Positions 1 to 12,697 are shown, numbered from the stretch's first letter. The stretch: DNA of 64,000 nucleotides from Daedaleopsis sinensis (GCA_033807695.1 CM066305.1:3782001-3846000); one strand, 5' to 3'. Numbers and translations: made by a program. Notes: generated by a model not told the origin, from the letters alone.

Positions 1-10
1 CTGTGCTCAG

Positions 11-1464
11 GATATCGGTCGACACGTGGAGCATGGAGAAGCTCAGCAAGTTGCTCGTGTACAGCGTTGGGCGAGACGAGCGCATACGGTTCTGGGACGG
101 GCTGCTGGGCATCGACTGGATCGGTGAGTGAGTTCATGCTGAGTGGCCACGGAGTCGCTGACGTCCACACAGAGCAGGAGATGATGAAGCGCGAGGCCGA
201 GTTCAACACGTTCCGGACCATGACGGCCTTGATCGTCTCGTGGAACGTCGACTCCGCCAAGCCGGACGCGCTCACGGGCACGGCAGAGAACGTGAACTTC
301 CTGCAGGACGTGCTGCAGTCGATGGACACCCGCCCGGACATCATCGCGTTCGGGTTCCAGGAGCTCATCGACCTCGAGTCGCGCAAGATGGCCGCGAAGA
401 CGGTGCTCCTCGGCGGGAAGAGGCATCCCGACGGCGTGATGAGCCAGAAGGTGTCGACGTCGTACAAGAAGTGGTACGACCGGCTCACGCTAGCCGTGCG
501 CCTCGCGATGCCGCCCGACGAGCCGTACTCGATCGTGCATGCGGAGAACCTCGTCGGCCTCTTCTCGTGCATCTTCGTGAAGAACTCGGAGAAGCCCGCG
601 CTCAGGCATGCGGCGCTCACGACGGTCAAGCGCGGGATGGGGGGCAGGTACGGCAACAAGGTGTGTCTAGTTCTGTGTCGATGGGGGTATGTCACTGAGG
701 TGGGGGCGCAGGGCGCTATCATCGCACGGTTCGTCCTCGACGATACGTCGGTGTGCTTTATCAACTGCCATCTCGCGGCTGGCCAGCACCATGTCCGGCA
801 GCGAAACGCGGATGCTGCTGCTATCTTGGAGGACAGGACGCTCTCGCCGGAAGCCGCGCCGCAGGAGGAGATCGTTGCGTACGTGAATGGAGGCGACGGG
901 TCGATGGTCCTCGACCACGAAATCGTCTTCGTAAGTACTGCCCCTCCCTAATGTTAGGCGCCTATTAATGACCGCTCGCAGTTGAACGGCGACATGAACT
1001 ACCGCATCGACCAGCGACGGGACGCGGTGATCGCGGCCGTCAAGGCAGGCGACCTCGAGCTGCTGCTCGTGCACGACCAGCTGCGGAAGGAGCTCAAGTA
1101 CAACCGCGCGTTCCGGCTGCGGCACTTCAGCGAGGGCCCGCTCGAGTTCGCGCCGACATACAAGTACGACCGGCGGTCGGACGAGTACGACACGTCCGAG
1201 AAGGCGCGCGTGCCGGCGTGGTGCGACCGCGTCCTCTGGCGCTCGCTGCACCCGGAGCACGTCGAGCAGGTGCACTACCGCCGCTGGGAGGCGAACGTGT
1301 CGGACCACCGCCCGATCTCGGCTGCGTTCAGGATACGGGTGCGGCGCGTGAAGACGGAGGCGCGGGCGCGGGTGCGGGCGGAGGCGACGGCGGAGTGGAG
1401 GCACGTCGAGCAGCGGCTGCTGTGCCAGGCGATGCAGTACTACATTGACCAGAAGATGATCTGA
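11..1464 (+). CDS. Inositol polyphosphate 5-phosphatase (IPPc domain), 5' truncated by window edge
   Basis: Removes the 5-phosphate from inositol phosphates or phosphoinositides, acting on membrane lipid signalling. Four exons are visible (11-123, 173-660, 712-930, 982-1464) and join in phase to give 434 residues of the C-terminal part, ending in TGA. Family motifs appear in order: SWNVD, FGFQEL, RYGNKG, FINCHLAAGQ, LNGDMNYR, PAWCDRVLW and SDHRPIS. These cover the Mg-binding, catalytic and phosphate-binding residues of the endonuclease/exonuclease/phosphatase fold, all intact. The segment before the domain (RIRFWDGLLGIDWI) resembles the linker found after beta-propeller repeats in WD40-IPPc phosphatases. 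A WD40 part upstream of the window is therefore likely, but that is inference. The window starts just after what looks like an intron acceptor (TGCTCAG at 4-10). Confidence 0.9.
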
Positions 1465-1913
1465 GCGGGGAGAGGAAGGGTGAGTGGCTTGCATTTTATG
1501 TCGTGGAAATTGGACTCGTTTAAGATGGATTGATACACATACACACACTACGTTTCTGCCGCACGAACTGTACCGATTTATACCATGTAGCTTATGGACG
1601 GACATCCGTAATATAGACTTTTGGAGTAAACTACTAGCCAAGTCCCTCATATATTGGGAAATGCACAAGTCGATGGTTAGCAACCCGTTACCATGCTCCT
1701 GTAAGTACACATACTGCTGGCTCGCGTTATTTACGTGCTGATGATATCTTTGTAGCATCTATCGGAGGCCTTTTGTGCTTGTGAGACTTAGTCACATCGA
1801 GTGGCCATGCAAGGGCGGTCAAACTACTACTTAGCAGATGGTGGAGACAAAAATTGAGAACATCATGTAGGGGTACAGTAGGGCGACTTTCCATCGTAAG
1901 CTACTAGTAAGTA
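1465..1913. other. Intergenic, convergent 3' ends
   Basis: The 3' ends of the phosphatase and the TPR gene face each other here. The stretch is AT-richer than the flanking exons and contains a short CA/TA run near 1533-1548. I see no coding exon. Confidence 0.5.
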
Positions 1914-4359
1914 TTAAGCATTCGCCGCCTCCGACTCCCCCGCCGAATCTGAGGGTGCACTGGAGTTCGCTGGCCCGTCTGTTCCTGCGTCAGTAGCAGG
2001 CTCAAACCCTGGCTTGTACCTCATCTTCTCCAAGTCGTCTCTAGGGATCTTGCCGCTAGCGATGTCCGCGTGAAGCTGCTCCCGCAACTTCAGGTCCCGG
2101 CCCACCTCCGCACTACGCTGCTCCATGTCTTCGGTGGGCGGAGCCCCCCAGACCGCCTTCGTCCCCGGCTCCTTGCGGTGTATCTCGTCGAGCAGGGTCA
2201 GGAGGTCCTTGAGCGACGCGCCAGCTCTGTACTGCAGGTCGTACGCGCGGTGCAAGAACCCTACAGCGAGACAATTCAATGCGACTGCCGACTCGGACGA
2301 TGCAGGGGCGCGAGGCGCAGGAAAGACTCACAGACGTGCAACTCGTCGTCCTCGGGGATGTGGCGACACGCGGCGCGCAGTTCTGCTGCAGCGCGGGCGT
2401 AGAGGTCGCGGACCTCCTGGGTCGTCCCGTTCGCCTTGCGCAGCCGGTTTCCGATGATCTCGTAGTAGGTGGCGCGCATCCTGGCGACCGCCGATCGAGC
2501 AACGTCAGCCCGCACTGATAATACGGGTAGCAGTACACTTACCCGTGCGCTCTCCCGACCGGGTAGTGATAGAACGCGAGCATAGAAGCGGGGTCTTCAT
2601 CCGGCTCTTCAGTGGCGTCAATTTCTGCGATGATCTCGTCTGCACCAGCAAGTAGCTCTTCGAGAGAATATCTGGAGTTAGGGCCAGGATTTGCTGTGTA
2701 CGCCTAATGAAATACACTCAATCATCACAATGTCGGAGTACGATGATTGACACCGTAGTGGCGGCATTTACCTTCAACCATGCATTAAGTCGGAAGATCT
2801 TGATACCGCGAGCGAAAGTAGGCTGGAATATGACACCCTTCACCTTGACGGGAACGTCCGCCCAGCGTTCTCTGCCCCAACGCAAGACCTCCAGTGCAGA
2901 CGTGTAGTACTCGAGAGCGACATCCACGCGTCCATTCAGCACTTCCTCGATGAATGCGCGCATGAACCATGCCCTATTACACGGCTCAGGGAAAGGTACC
3001 ATAAAGGACGGTGACGACGACTGACCTGATAGTGAGAGATAATCCTGTACGTACGGGCGTCCAGCCCTCCTCCTCCAGCAATTTCGATGCTTCGCCCATA
3101 AGCTCCATGGCAGCGAACCTATTCCACCCTCTGTCGTGAGAGAAAAACTCGTACATTGCTAGAATCAAGGGAATCCAACTCGGACATCAGAATGGGGACG
3201 AAGCTGCAAGAGACACCGAATATAATATGCCCACTTTGCTTATTGTACTTGTTGATGAACTCCGGGTCGGAGAGTCGAAACACCCTGATTTCCATGAGCA
3301 CCGCATTAGAGAGTCCTTCAATGACCTGGTAATTGCGAACCTCGATTATTGACAGCCATTGACTCGAAGTGGCCGAGTCCACTCACGCCAAGTTCTCCTA
3401 TATAACTCTCATCCTCGGGCGAAATCACAGCCCTTTCCATGCTTCCCATCGCTCTGTCCCACATCTGAATGATGACGCCGTGAGCGAAATAGCGAGCTGA
3501 TGACATTGGGAACAGGCCAACCTTAGCCGCACAGTCGACTACCCAGGCCTAACCGAAACAAAAAGTTCATCCTTCGACCCATACGTCGTTCAGACAGAGT
3601 GACTTACACTGCTGTGCGTCGTGTTGGTCGCCATCAGGCCCGGGATCAGGCGGGCTGCGGCATTCCACGGGCGTCGCTGAACAGTCTCCTCCGAGACCGG
3701 GGTCAGCTCCAACGGATTTGCCTGAAGATGCGCGAGTCTCGCGCGCGCAGCCTCGAGCTCCCCCTGGAACTGCACCCTCAGCTGCCTCTCCGCTGGGGTT
3801 GGATTCTCGATCGGAAGCGCGGCGATGGCACATGTCAAGGAATCGACAGCCTTCGAGGGGGAGTTGAGGAACTGCCGACGACAAGGGTCGTCGCGGTTGG
3901 GGGTAGCTGGTCAGCAAGTTGTGTTGCGAGCTACAGAGCCAGCTGGAGCGAGACTCGCCATCTGTGCTTTCGCAAGTCGACTCCACGCCTTGGCATATCC
4001 TGGATCGAGGCGCGTAGCCTGGATAGGAAGTAAGTACACCCGTCGCCATCCATGTTCGACGGCGCGATGTGGCGTTGTGCTCACCTTGCTGGCGTCTGTG
4101 CTCGCATACAGGTACCTAGTAATTGGGGGCCTGTGAGTGATGTGGATACAGCAAGTAAAGAATGCGATGAGCCGTGCCACCTTTGCAGACCAATCGAACA
4201 TGCGGCGCGGTTGTAATAGAGAATAGCGTTTTCGTGGTGCTGGAGTGCTTCAGTGTATTTCTGGTACGCCTCTGAAAAGGCGTTGCGCTTGTAGAGCTCA
4301 TTGCCTTCGAGCTTGAGACGCTCCGCTATGGCTTCAGGGGGTGAAGAGGAGTCGGTCAT
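1914..4359 (-). CDS. TPR-repeat protein of unknown role
   Basis: The gene starts at ATG 4359 and runs to a stop at 1914 through about ten exons. The first exons encode a classic TPR pair: GNELYKRNAFSEAYQKYTEA, then YYNRAAC, and after two short introns ATRLDPGYAKAWSRLAKAQ. TPR repeats are protein-protein docking helices, as in co-chaperones. The middle (about 3590-3840 and 2505-3500) is a helical region without a family I can name. The last exon (1914-2265) is rich in charged helices (EMRYKP-type end, SDSAGESEAANA tail). Introns were seen at 4186-4121 and 4049-4004; the others are approximate. A TATA-like element lies about 45 bases upstream of the ATG. It could be a co-chaperone-like adaptor; no catalytic motif is seen. 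Confidence 0.75.
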
Positions 4360-4402
4360 GGTGGTTGGTCGTCAAGAGGGATTAGAGGAAATCCTGACTA
4401 CT

Positions 4403-4408
4403 TATATA
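4403..4408 (-). promoter_or_regulatory. TATA-like element of the TPR gene
   Basis: TATATA lies 44 bases upstream of ATG 4359 on the minus strand. It is the only such element between this gene and the next plus-strand gene. Confidence 0.35.
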
Positions 4409-5370
4409 TCGAATTTCTGCAGCTGTCGCCTCTGTCGATTGGCTCACCGGGGTGCACGACGTATGGAAATAGAAGGTGACCGTTATTTTCCAGTGGGCGG
4501 AGACTAAAGGTGGGGTAGCTGAGGCGGCCGGACTGCCGTTGAGATGAACGCATCCGAGTCGAGGGTCGTGAGGGTCGTGCGGGAGCGATTGTCACAGTAG
4601 TAGGAGACGGCAGTTGTCGACAAGTGTGTCTGTCGAGTCAGAGGACCAATTCTTAGAACGATATGATTTCATCATGCATCGAGATGGTACTACGATCATA
4701 TTATCCTCCGAGTCGGTCAAGGAGGAAGACTCGATCGTGTCGGCAAAGACAGGGGCTCCCGGCTACGCCCAGTCTCCCCGAGTCGCCGGCTTACGGCTAT
4801 GATACCGTTGACGTTGACTCCAACGTTTTCTATCCAGACACGACTCTGCCTACTTTTCATTCACCGATGTAAATATACGAGTCCAGGATCTGGACCAATA
4901 GACCTGCCGTGTGTATCTTCCACGATAAACCTATGGAGAATAACACTGGCACAGTTCACTTACATACCAAAGACTTTCCGAGTCAAACCTGCTCCTGCAG
5001 CCTCAGGCCTCAGGCCTCAGGACGCGCGAGAGTTGTATGCAGATGAATATTGTCGCCAACTGCCCGCGCGCCAAGTTCCAACTAGAGAAGGTTCAGTCTC
5101 CGACTCAATCCCACATCTGTGCGCAGGTACTCTGCAAAGTCCCGAAACTCTGAGGTAGACTAATCAATTGATGTATGCTCTGCCCCAGTATATAGAACAC
5201 ACTACTCTCCACTGAGAATTTTAATGTGTTCATGCAAAGGCTCAGAATTTACCCGTGCGCGTACATAACCTTCGAAGCGCCGTTTCAAACATACGCGTAA
5301 CGCAGCGTGATGGATCTGGCATTCACGTTACCTTGGGCATCGCGCGCGTCGTCCACGTGCAAGCAGACAA
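4409..5370. other. Intergenic stretch with a short tandem repeat
   Basis: No supportable gene. Open frames here are short and start from non-ATG codons. The only structure noticed is a triple GCCTCAGG repeat near 5000-5021. Confidence 0.4.
5000..5021. repeat. Triple GCCTCAGG short tandem repeat
   Basis: Three head-to-tail copies of an 8-base unit, GCCTCAGG. The same triple occurs at about 42123-42144, and a double copy at about 31262-31275. Its presence at separate loci suggests a dispersed short element rather than slippage at one site. Confidence 0.6.
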
Positions 5371-5523
5371 ATGACGTTGACGTTGCCCGCGCACTACGAG
5401 TATGTCACACTCGACGCTGAGCTCGACGTTGGGCATGGCGCCGTCGTCGTGCAGACACTGCTCCTCGCCGCCCGCCATGCCGTGGGAATAGCGGATCGGG
5501 GCCCGTGGCCGGCCGCCCTGCAA
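5371..5523 (+). pseudogene. Possible first exon of a MAPEG (microsomal glutathione transferase-like) gene, orphaned
   Basis: ATG 5371 opens a 51-codon stretch. Its beginning (MTLTLPAHYEYV) and end (AARHAVGIA) resemble the N-terminus of fungal MAPEG proteins, where a TLP..Y.YV start is followed by a hydrophobic helix and an ARKAAGI-like loop. The hydrophobic helix is interrupted by acidic residues, and no later MAPEG exons follow before the SAMHD1-type gene at 5728. I therefore read it as a truncated relic. The match is short, and it may be chance. Confidence 0.28.
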
Positions 5524-5727
5524 GTACTTACAGGCTCCCCTTTCTTTCTTCTAAACTACCATCTCGTCCCTTTCTTCCACCTCCGTGGCTCCAAGTATAA
5601 GTCGTGCTGCGGCTTCGTACAACGTCTTCAATTCTGTGTGCCTTCGATCCTCAGGCTTCTCTCCACGCGCCTGCCTCGCGCATACACGACGACCACGGAC
5701 ATATAACAGCGAGGTCCACCACGCACA

Positions 5728-8617
5728 ATGCCTTCACTCGACCCGACTCGACCGCGGAGGATGCTCCTCGAACTCGACGACTCCTGGGATGCCCCCTCCG
5801 TGGAGGGCCCAACATCCATTAGGCGCATCAAGGACGCCGTCCACGATTATCGTACGTACTTCCAGTTCGGCTCGGATGGACGCGAAGAACTCACTGGTCG
5901 CGTCGCAGTGTCGTTTGGGCCGACTATATGCGCGATTATTGACACGTAAGTCGTTCTTGAAAGGCCTCGACGCGTCGTGCGTCGGCTGAGACGTCGGATT
6001 TCCCCTGGCAGACCTCAGTTTCAAAGGCTCCGCAACATCAAGCAGCTTGGGACGTCCTGTTATGTCTGGCCGGGCGCGTCGCATAACCGCTTCGAGCACT
6101 GTCTCGGTGAGTAATCGTCTTTCCATTTCTTATGCTTGGGTCTGCATGGAAGAAAAGTCCGCCAGATTGTGCAGAAAAGTGGGGATCAGTGTGGTGGTTG
6201 AGTTTATCGCTTTCTCTTTCCCTACTATGCGAACGGCGGCAAGGAGTGTCTTGTACGAGCGTAGAGCCGTATAGAAACATGTGTTGGTCACCCTTGAAAT
6301 GCATCTTCTTATAACTTATTTCTAGGCGTTGCCTACCTCTCACAGACCTTGGCCATGCATCTGAGAGGTTCACAACCCTTGCTCGGTATCACCCAGCGCG
6401 ATGTACAGTGCGTAACTATAGCTGGGCTCTGCCATGACCTCGGCCACGGACCTTGGAGCCATGTCTGGGACAGCATGTTCATCCCTGTAATACTGTAAGT
6501 GGATCGCTCTCCCGCTATGTGATGGAGGATCGCAACTTTTTGTTTACCCTTCATTAGCCCAGAAAAGAAGTGGTGCCACGAGGATGCGTCTCGCATGATG
6601 TTCGATGCACTCCTCGAAGAGAACGGCCTCGAGCTCGATGTTCACGACGCTACGTTCGTGAAAGCCCTCATCACGGGCGACAGGAGCATGTGCACGTGAG
6701 TCCTTTATTATTACTCACATATTCTACGGTCCTGAGAACGTCGAGACACCTGTAGTAAAGACGAAAAGCCATATCTGTTTCAAATTGTCGCGAACAAGAC
6801 CAATGGACTTGATGTTGACAAGTGAGTTTACGTTTGAACTCTCGGAAATCGTACTGACGCTTGTATGTGCTTGTGCCAGGTTCGACTACATCGCACGAGA
6901 CTCTCATTACATCGACCAGAAGAGTTTGTCTCTGACGAGGTACGACTCTTCGTATGAAGACATGCCGCACCCCCGCTGAGTACCGTCCAGGCTCATCTAT
7001 TCATCTCGTGTCATCGACGACGAGATATGCTACGACATCAAGGACGCAAACCAAATCTTTGAGCTGTGCCATACGCGCATGTCGCTACACAAGCGGATCT
7101 ACACCCACAAGACCGGTCAGTCGTGACTCGGATTGTATGCCTTCACTGTCGCTGAACCGCCCCACAGCGAGGGCCATCGAGTACATGATCATCGACGCGC
7201 TCACTGCAGCAGAACCGGTCATGCACATCGCGCGTCGCATCGAGAACCCGAAGAAGTACCTGCATCTCACCGACTACATTGAAACCGAGATTGCGGCGTC
7301 GGAGGACCCTGTGCGTTTTGTGTAATCTCTCCAAATGGCCAAACGGGACACTCACTGAGCATCGCAGCGCCTTGCGGACGCACAGGCGATCCTGCACCGA
7401 ATCCGCGTGCGCGACCTGTACCAGCGCGTCGACTTCAAGGTCTTCCCGTGGGACCTCAAGGCTGCACTCAAGGCGACGTTCACCCCCGAGGCTGTTGTGA
7501 AGGCGTTCAAGGAGCTGTATGACAACCGCGCGCTCCTGAGCGCTGAGCAGGCTGAGGGCCTGGACAAGGTCCGCTCGGAAGACGTGGCCGAGCTGAGCGC
7601 CGCCCATGCCATCATCGACTTCACCGAGCGGCACCATGGCATGAAGAACGAGAACCCACTCGACTTCATGAAGTTCTACTCAAAGCACAATCCGAGCAGT
7701 GAGTGCTCTCGCTCCCTGAGACTGGCCGATAATTGACAGATGCCTGTGTATATGACACAGAGGGAGTACATGCCAACGAGGACGACATTTCGGTCACCCT
7801 GCCACGCTCGTTCGGCGAGGTCCAGCTGCAGGTGTACACGCGCGAGGCTCGGTAGGCTTCTCGAGCATCATAGATTTCACCGTGTCCGTTAACAGTACCA
7901 CGCAGGTTCTTCGGTATCGTCCAGCGAGGCTACCGCGAAGTGCTCAGAGCGTTCAACGAGGAGCAAGAGCGCGCGGGCAGAGAGCTTTTCGCCGGTGCGG
8001 CCTACGACCCCGATGCCGACGACGTCGACATGGTCGAGGCCGCCGCGCCCGTCACGCCGCCAGTGGAGGCTCCGACGACGCCCAAGATCAAGCCGCGCAC
8101 GATGTCGTGCGCAAGGAGCCACGCGCGCGCGCTCTCGAGGCATGCGAGCGGGGTCGAGGCACCGACTCCGATGAAGGATAACCCGTTCACGAAGGTGCCG
8201 CCCATGTTCAACCCGCAGCAGCAGAGCCCGGCGAAGAGGGCACGAAAACGCGAGCAGGAGCAGGAGAATCCTGAGGATGCTCTTGCGGCCGCCGAAGCAA
8301 ATATAGGGTCCGCGGCAGGGACTGGACCGGGAACGCACACGCAGACCAGCGCTGAGCGTGCCGTGAAGACTGGTTGTGACAAGGGGAAGGAGAAGGAGAA
8401 GGTTACCCAGGCGAAGGCGAAGACAGACTCGAAAACGGAGGAGGTGAGGGAGGAGGAGGCGTTCGGGCGCGGCCCGTACGTAGGCCTCGAGATTGGTACC
8501 GACTCTGAAGATGTCGTCGTGGCGGCGGCTGGCCCGGGCCCGAGCACGACCAGTTCCAAGCGGAGCCCCTCTCGGTCGCTGAAATCGTCTCCGGCGCGGA
8601 AGAAGGCCAAGGCGTAG
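5728..8617 (+). CDS. SAMHD1-type HD-domain dNTP triphosphohydrolase
   Basis: Predicted to hydrolyse dNTPs to nucleoside plus triphosphate, limiting the nucleotide pool; the animal homologue is nuclear. Twelve exons join in phase to 696 residues: 5728-5851, 5909-5945, 6012-6106, 6326-6494, 6558-6695, 6756-6821, 6880-6939, 6991-7115, 7168-7310, 7368-7698, 7761-7851, 7906-8617. Diagnostic segments are [33 protein letters not shown] (first metal His), [14 protein letters not shown] (the HD pair and active-site His) and [10 protein letters not shown] (metal Asp), then [14 protein letters not shown]. All metal ligands are present. There is no SAM domain: only about 40 residues precede the catalytic core. 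The last exon adds a roughly 200-residue disordered tail rich in Ala, Glu, Lys and Pro, with Lys/Arg clusters that could act as nuclear signals. Catalytic assignment is strong; the cellular role is inferred. Confidence 0.95.
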
Positions 8618-9068
8618 GCGGCTTGGATACTTCTTGCGTTCTAACTTTGGATCCGGACATCTTGCACATCACGATTGTGAACTATACATATGCCACACGA
8701 GCCAAGAGCCATAGATCAACTTGCACCGTACTTTTACAGACATCGTCGTCGTAATCACCTTATGTTATGTTGTGCTACATGTTGCACCTATTTCGTTATT
8801 GTCATGAGTTGTTTATAATCGTCGATCGGGTTTCTTGCATTAAAATGTCTTGCACGAGATACATGACGGGCGGGATCCTCTCGTATGCTGCGTGTCTCGT
8901 CGATCATCCAACACACCGTTGGGAAAATATATATTAGAAACTATCGTACATCGAGGCGCGCTGAGGCTCTGCTAGTAGTACACTGTGCTCGCTCATGCAG
9001 CCGGCCGATCATGCTGCTGAAGCTGAAGTGTCGGGGTGTGCCAAACTTACATGATGAGCGAAATCATC
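8618..9068. other. Intergenic, convergent 3' flanks
   Basis: Lies between the ends of the SAMHD1-type gene and the first HET gene. The part from about 8950 to 9068 resembles the 3' flank of the second HET gene (about 18525-18648), including a GCTGAGG-CTC stretch and CAATCATGCTG-like words. This shows that the duplication reaches beyond the coding region. Confidence 0.45.
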
Positions 9069-12000
9069 TTAACTCAACAGCACATCTGTATTGCACAGCG
9101 GACCCATGACGGGCATATCTGGCAGCTGGAACTGGTCGCGGGGCAGAGCCATCCGACTGAGACGAGCAGCCGCAACATAGCTCAGCTTCAGAGGAGCACC
9201 AAGTTCTTTCTCCACCGCGGGCGGTCCCGCATCCGTCCAGCGCACAGCAGCGCACGTCACCTTGCTGCTCAGGTCCTCGTCCAGAAATAGGAGCGCGTCG
9301 AACGGGGTGGTATGCGTGTCCATGTACACGCGCAGCATGTACGTCGCGTCAGATGCCGGGTGCGTGAGGAGGATGCGGAAGCTGTCGCCTGTAGAGAGCC
9401 GGTCCTCCGCGGTCGCGTATACGGGCTTCTCGAAGGCGGCTAGTAGGAAGTCCCCCAAAAGGCCGTCCTCGGTGCAGATGGCCGCACCATGCTTCGGCAG
9501 CGCGCCCTCGATCGCCCGCGCAAAGCTGCTTGGGGCCCAGCGGAAGCCGGGGAGGTCGAGGCGGGTTACAATGTGCATGGGTAGACGTCTGGAGACTTCG
9601 CGCAGCTGGAGCAGACAGTCCTTCATGCGCAGCGCGGCTGCGTTGGGTCCGGTAATAGCGAGCAGACGGTCGATGTTGACGGAAGGAAGCAGACCGGAGA
9701 TAGCGATGATCTCGTCCTCGGCCTTGGATGTCGTGCGCAGCCTGAGCAGCCTGATGACGTCGTCGAGTGTGATGGCATGTCCTGAGTTGCAGACCCTGTC
9801 GTGCTCGCGCTGTGCGAGAAGCGGGACATGAGAGCCACAAGAGTGTGGCGACAGCCACTGTAGCGAGTCTCTGGCGGCATTTCTGGGGAGCGCCTCTACG
9901 CTCACGGCCCGCGCAGATGGCTTGAGCTGCAGTCCTTCCTCGACGTCGATGGGCCCATCAGCAAATTCAAGGAATAGCTCACGCGCCAATAGGCCCTCCT
10001 GCAGAGTCCACACCCTTCTCACCCACCCCGACGTCGCGATGTGGAACAGGTTCTCCTCCCAGGACCTCGCTTGGGAGCACTGCGACCGGATGCATGCATC
10101 TATGACAAGGACCGTCGCAGCATCTCTGTAGGTGTTTGCCATGAGCTTGATAGCACGCTTCCGCAGGTCCTTGACGTCCGGGACACAGAGAGAGTCCATC
10201 CAGAAGGCTCCGTCGGACTCGGGCCTGACCTGCCGCACGAGAGCGGCGAGTCGAGAGACCTGACAGGTAGGCAACCCGACCTCTGTTGTGCTCCCTAGGC
10301 CGTCGGCCCAGACATGTGAAATGGCGACATAGGTGTTATCTTCCGCAGGCTGGACGCGAAGGTGAGTGCCGTCGTACACGACGGCTGGAACGGTACCTTT
10401 CGAGAGCAAACGAACGACGTCGTCGAGTGGAGGCTTGGTATATTTGCAGCTGCATGTGGAATCGACGTGTTGCGGGACATACGCGGCAGTGTCGGTGATG
10501 GTGTAGAACACACAGGCGGATTCGACGCAGTTCCGGTGCTCGTCTGGGTCCTTCCTGATGTAGGGAGGGAGGCGCACGAGATTCGAGACGATGGGAATGC
10601 CCGAGAGGGTGGACATAAATGAGTGCGAGATGGCATTCGGACACCACCCTGCCCGGTGCATGCGTTCCGCGCAGGACCCGAGAACAGCGACGTAGAAATT
10701 GCGCACCCTGTCCTCGACTTCGTCGAACACGTGATCCATTTCTGGGAGGTTGTCCCATACGAAGTGCGCCGCTGCGCAGAGAGGCGCGACGGTGAGAGCA
10801 ACGGCACACACCATGTCTGTGACCTCGGTCGTGCGAGACCCGGCGCGATAAAAGATGCTTCTGTTCTGCCATTCCTCCTCGTCGAGCGCAGCCAACGCTC
10901 TGTGTAGCAGACGAGCTACCTCTCGGCCATATTCAAGATGACTATCGTCCTCGTCGCGGACATGAAGATGGTGAATCATGTGGTGGGTCCAGTGAGTTAT
11001 GAATCGTAGGATGCGCGTGCCCGACAACATTGACCGCGTGTCATCATCGTCGGTGGTAGTGATGAGGAATAGATGTTCCGGGATACGTGCGCGCACAACC
11101 GCCTCGAGCAAGCCAAATGTCATTGCACTAACCCACAGAGCGGCGTCATCGCGAAGACTATGCATGGAGCCGTCTTGACGAATCTTGGTGTAGCTAGATA
11201 GCGTGGAGCAAAAGGGGTAGCCGTCGTGAGAAGCCCCGAACCACGGGACATCTCCCGGGCAGCCGAATCGAGCCTGGGCCATACGTACTATTAGCCCGTC
11301 CTCGTCTGCAAGATCGCCTTCACTGAGGGTAGGTGTCTCATAGTGCGACGGCTCTAGCGATGTGGAGTACGCTCAGTATCAGTGTAATCATATAAAATGA
11401 CGGAGAGTACTGACCAGGAATCTGCTTTAATGCAGATAACTCCCGTAGAGAAGTACGAGACCAAGGCATCGGCGACCATTCTGATACATTCCTCCTCAGA
11501 TAGCATTCGTATCCCCAGAGGCCAGTGATAACGTCTAGGAAAAAAGCCTGGTAGAGATCTGACGACGGAACGTCCTCCGGAGTCGTGAAACTACATGTGA
11601 TATGAGCTTTGATAGTCACCGTCACCGCGAGGACACCAGAGAGTATGAAGTCGATCACAGACGAGCGGTTAAATGTGACACTGAGGCCTTCAGAGGGGAT
11701 ACTGCTAGGATCGGGCCTGGGATACCTATCCGCGAGGAGGTTGACCAAAATGCCGAAAGGGAGCGGGAGGTTCGAGAGCCGATCTGTGAGCCTCTTCGTC
11801 AGGGCGCATGTCAGGGATGCGGGCGGGTATTGAGTCCTGATGTGTTCTATGCATGCCTGATAGAGTAGGTAATGCTCGTTCCGTTCGTCGACAGACACCT
11901 CCATGACCCCCTGAGTGTGAATGATTGAACTCCAAGAGAGCTGTACTCGGTTTGAGACCGGTCGCTCTTTGACTCGAGGGATGCTAGGGGGTGGGGGCGC

Positions 12001-12292
12001 AATTGAGCCCGTTTTCATGTAGCGTACTACCCTATGTTTACTTTTACTCACATTCCAAGCGGTACGGGATGCGTCTCTCCGCAAAATACGAGCTAACAAC
12101 TGGATCAGCCTCGTCATCAAAGAGTTCAATATTGCTATACCTACTGACCATGTTGTTCTCTGGGCCCTGGTCTGTGCTGGAGGTCTTTAACAAAGGATCG
12201 ATAGACGCAGTGATATCTCTTAGATTCTCTAGATCTTGAACTTCTGCCGCTGTCCTCGGGTCCCCACGCCTGCCATTCCGAGGACCTCGCAT
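9069..12292 (-). CDS. HET-domain protein, copy 1 (heterokaryon-incompatibility type)
   Basis: The main exon (ATG 11282 to stop 9069, 737 codons) contains a HET domain: YVAISHVWADGLG at about residue 317, then FWMDSLCVPD, MANTYRDAATVLVID and RRVWTLQEGLLAR at about 417. HET domains mediate nonself recognition and programmed cell death in filamentous fungi; this is family knowledge, not shown here. Upstream exons (11338-12129 and an initial exon from ATG 12292) encode the N-terminal part, including the segment FDDEADPVVSSYF. The junction 11405/11285 (GGTCAGT donor, CTAATAG acceptor) keeps phase with ATG 11282; the exon 1 to 2 junction near 12050 was not resolved. No stop interrupts the 737-codon exon. 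A paralogue lies at 18649-21777. Confidence 0.85.
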
Positions 12293-12599
12293 TGACCTAG
12301 CATCCTACTAAAGTTAGTACTGATAGTACTTAGCGCTGAATGCTATTAGTGACTTTCATCCTTCAGCGAGTCGAAGAGACACAAGCTTTTCTGCTCCCTA
12401 GTAGTGCAGTAATTAGCTCTGTGAGTAACTAGCACTCTCACTCACCAGCCTGGGCGCAGAGCGTCGAGCGATAGTAGTAGTAGTAAGTATAGTAAGTATA
12501 AGTAATGCGAGCGTCAAAAACGTAACAAAGTAGATTAGTCATTAATCCCACGATCGCCCTTGACTAGCGCTGGGCCGTCCTTTCGAGATGCTGCCGGTC
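12293..12599. other. Upstream region of HET copy 1 with a small simple repeat
   Basis: Contains a run of TAG and AGTAT units near 12472-12505 (TAGTAGTAGTAAGTATAGTA and so on). I see no coding exon. It is the likely promoter region of the HET gene to its left. Confidence 0.4.
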
Positions 12600-12697
12600 C
12601 TTACCAAAGGATATAGCGCAACAACACACACTTTCCCCCCGTAGAAACTCCTCGATGTTCCTGTGCATCTCAAGAGTCACATCCGGAGTACAAACCT
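12600..12697 (+). pseudogene. P450 exon relic (equivalent of exon 3 of the gene at 16216)
   Basis: The plus-strand reading KLLDVPVHLKSHIR parallels RLLKEPERLTSHLR of the intact P450 at 16216-18360 and matches another relic at 15560-15676 (KLFKDPVHLKSHIR). An in-frame TAG precedes this segment, and no other P450 exon lies next to it. It is a dead fragment. Confidence 0.6.

Noticed and set aside
13..426. Long minus-strand frame opposite the phosphatase
   Set aside because: It mirrors a GC-rich coding exon; the plus-strand frame carries all IPPc motifs.
667..1758. 363-codon minus-strand frame
   Set aside because: Shadow of the phosphatase exons; Arg-, Leu- and Pro-rich composition and no domain.
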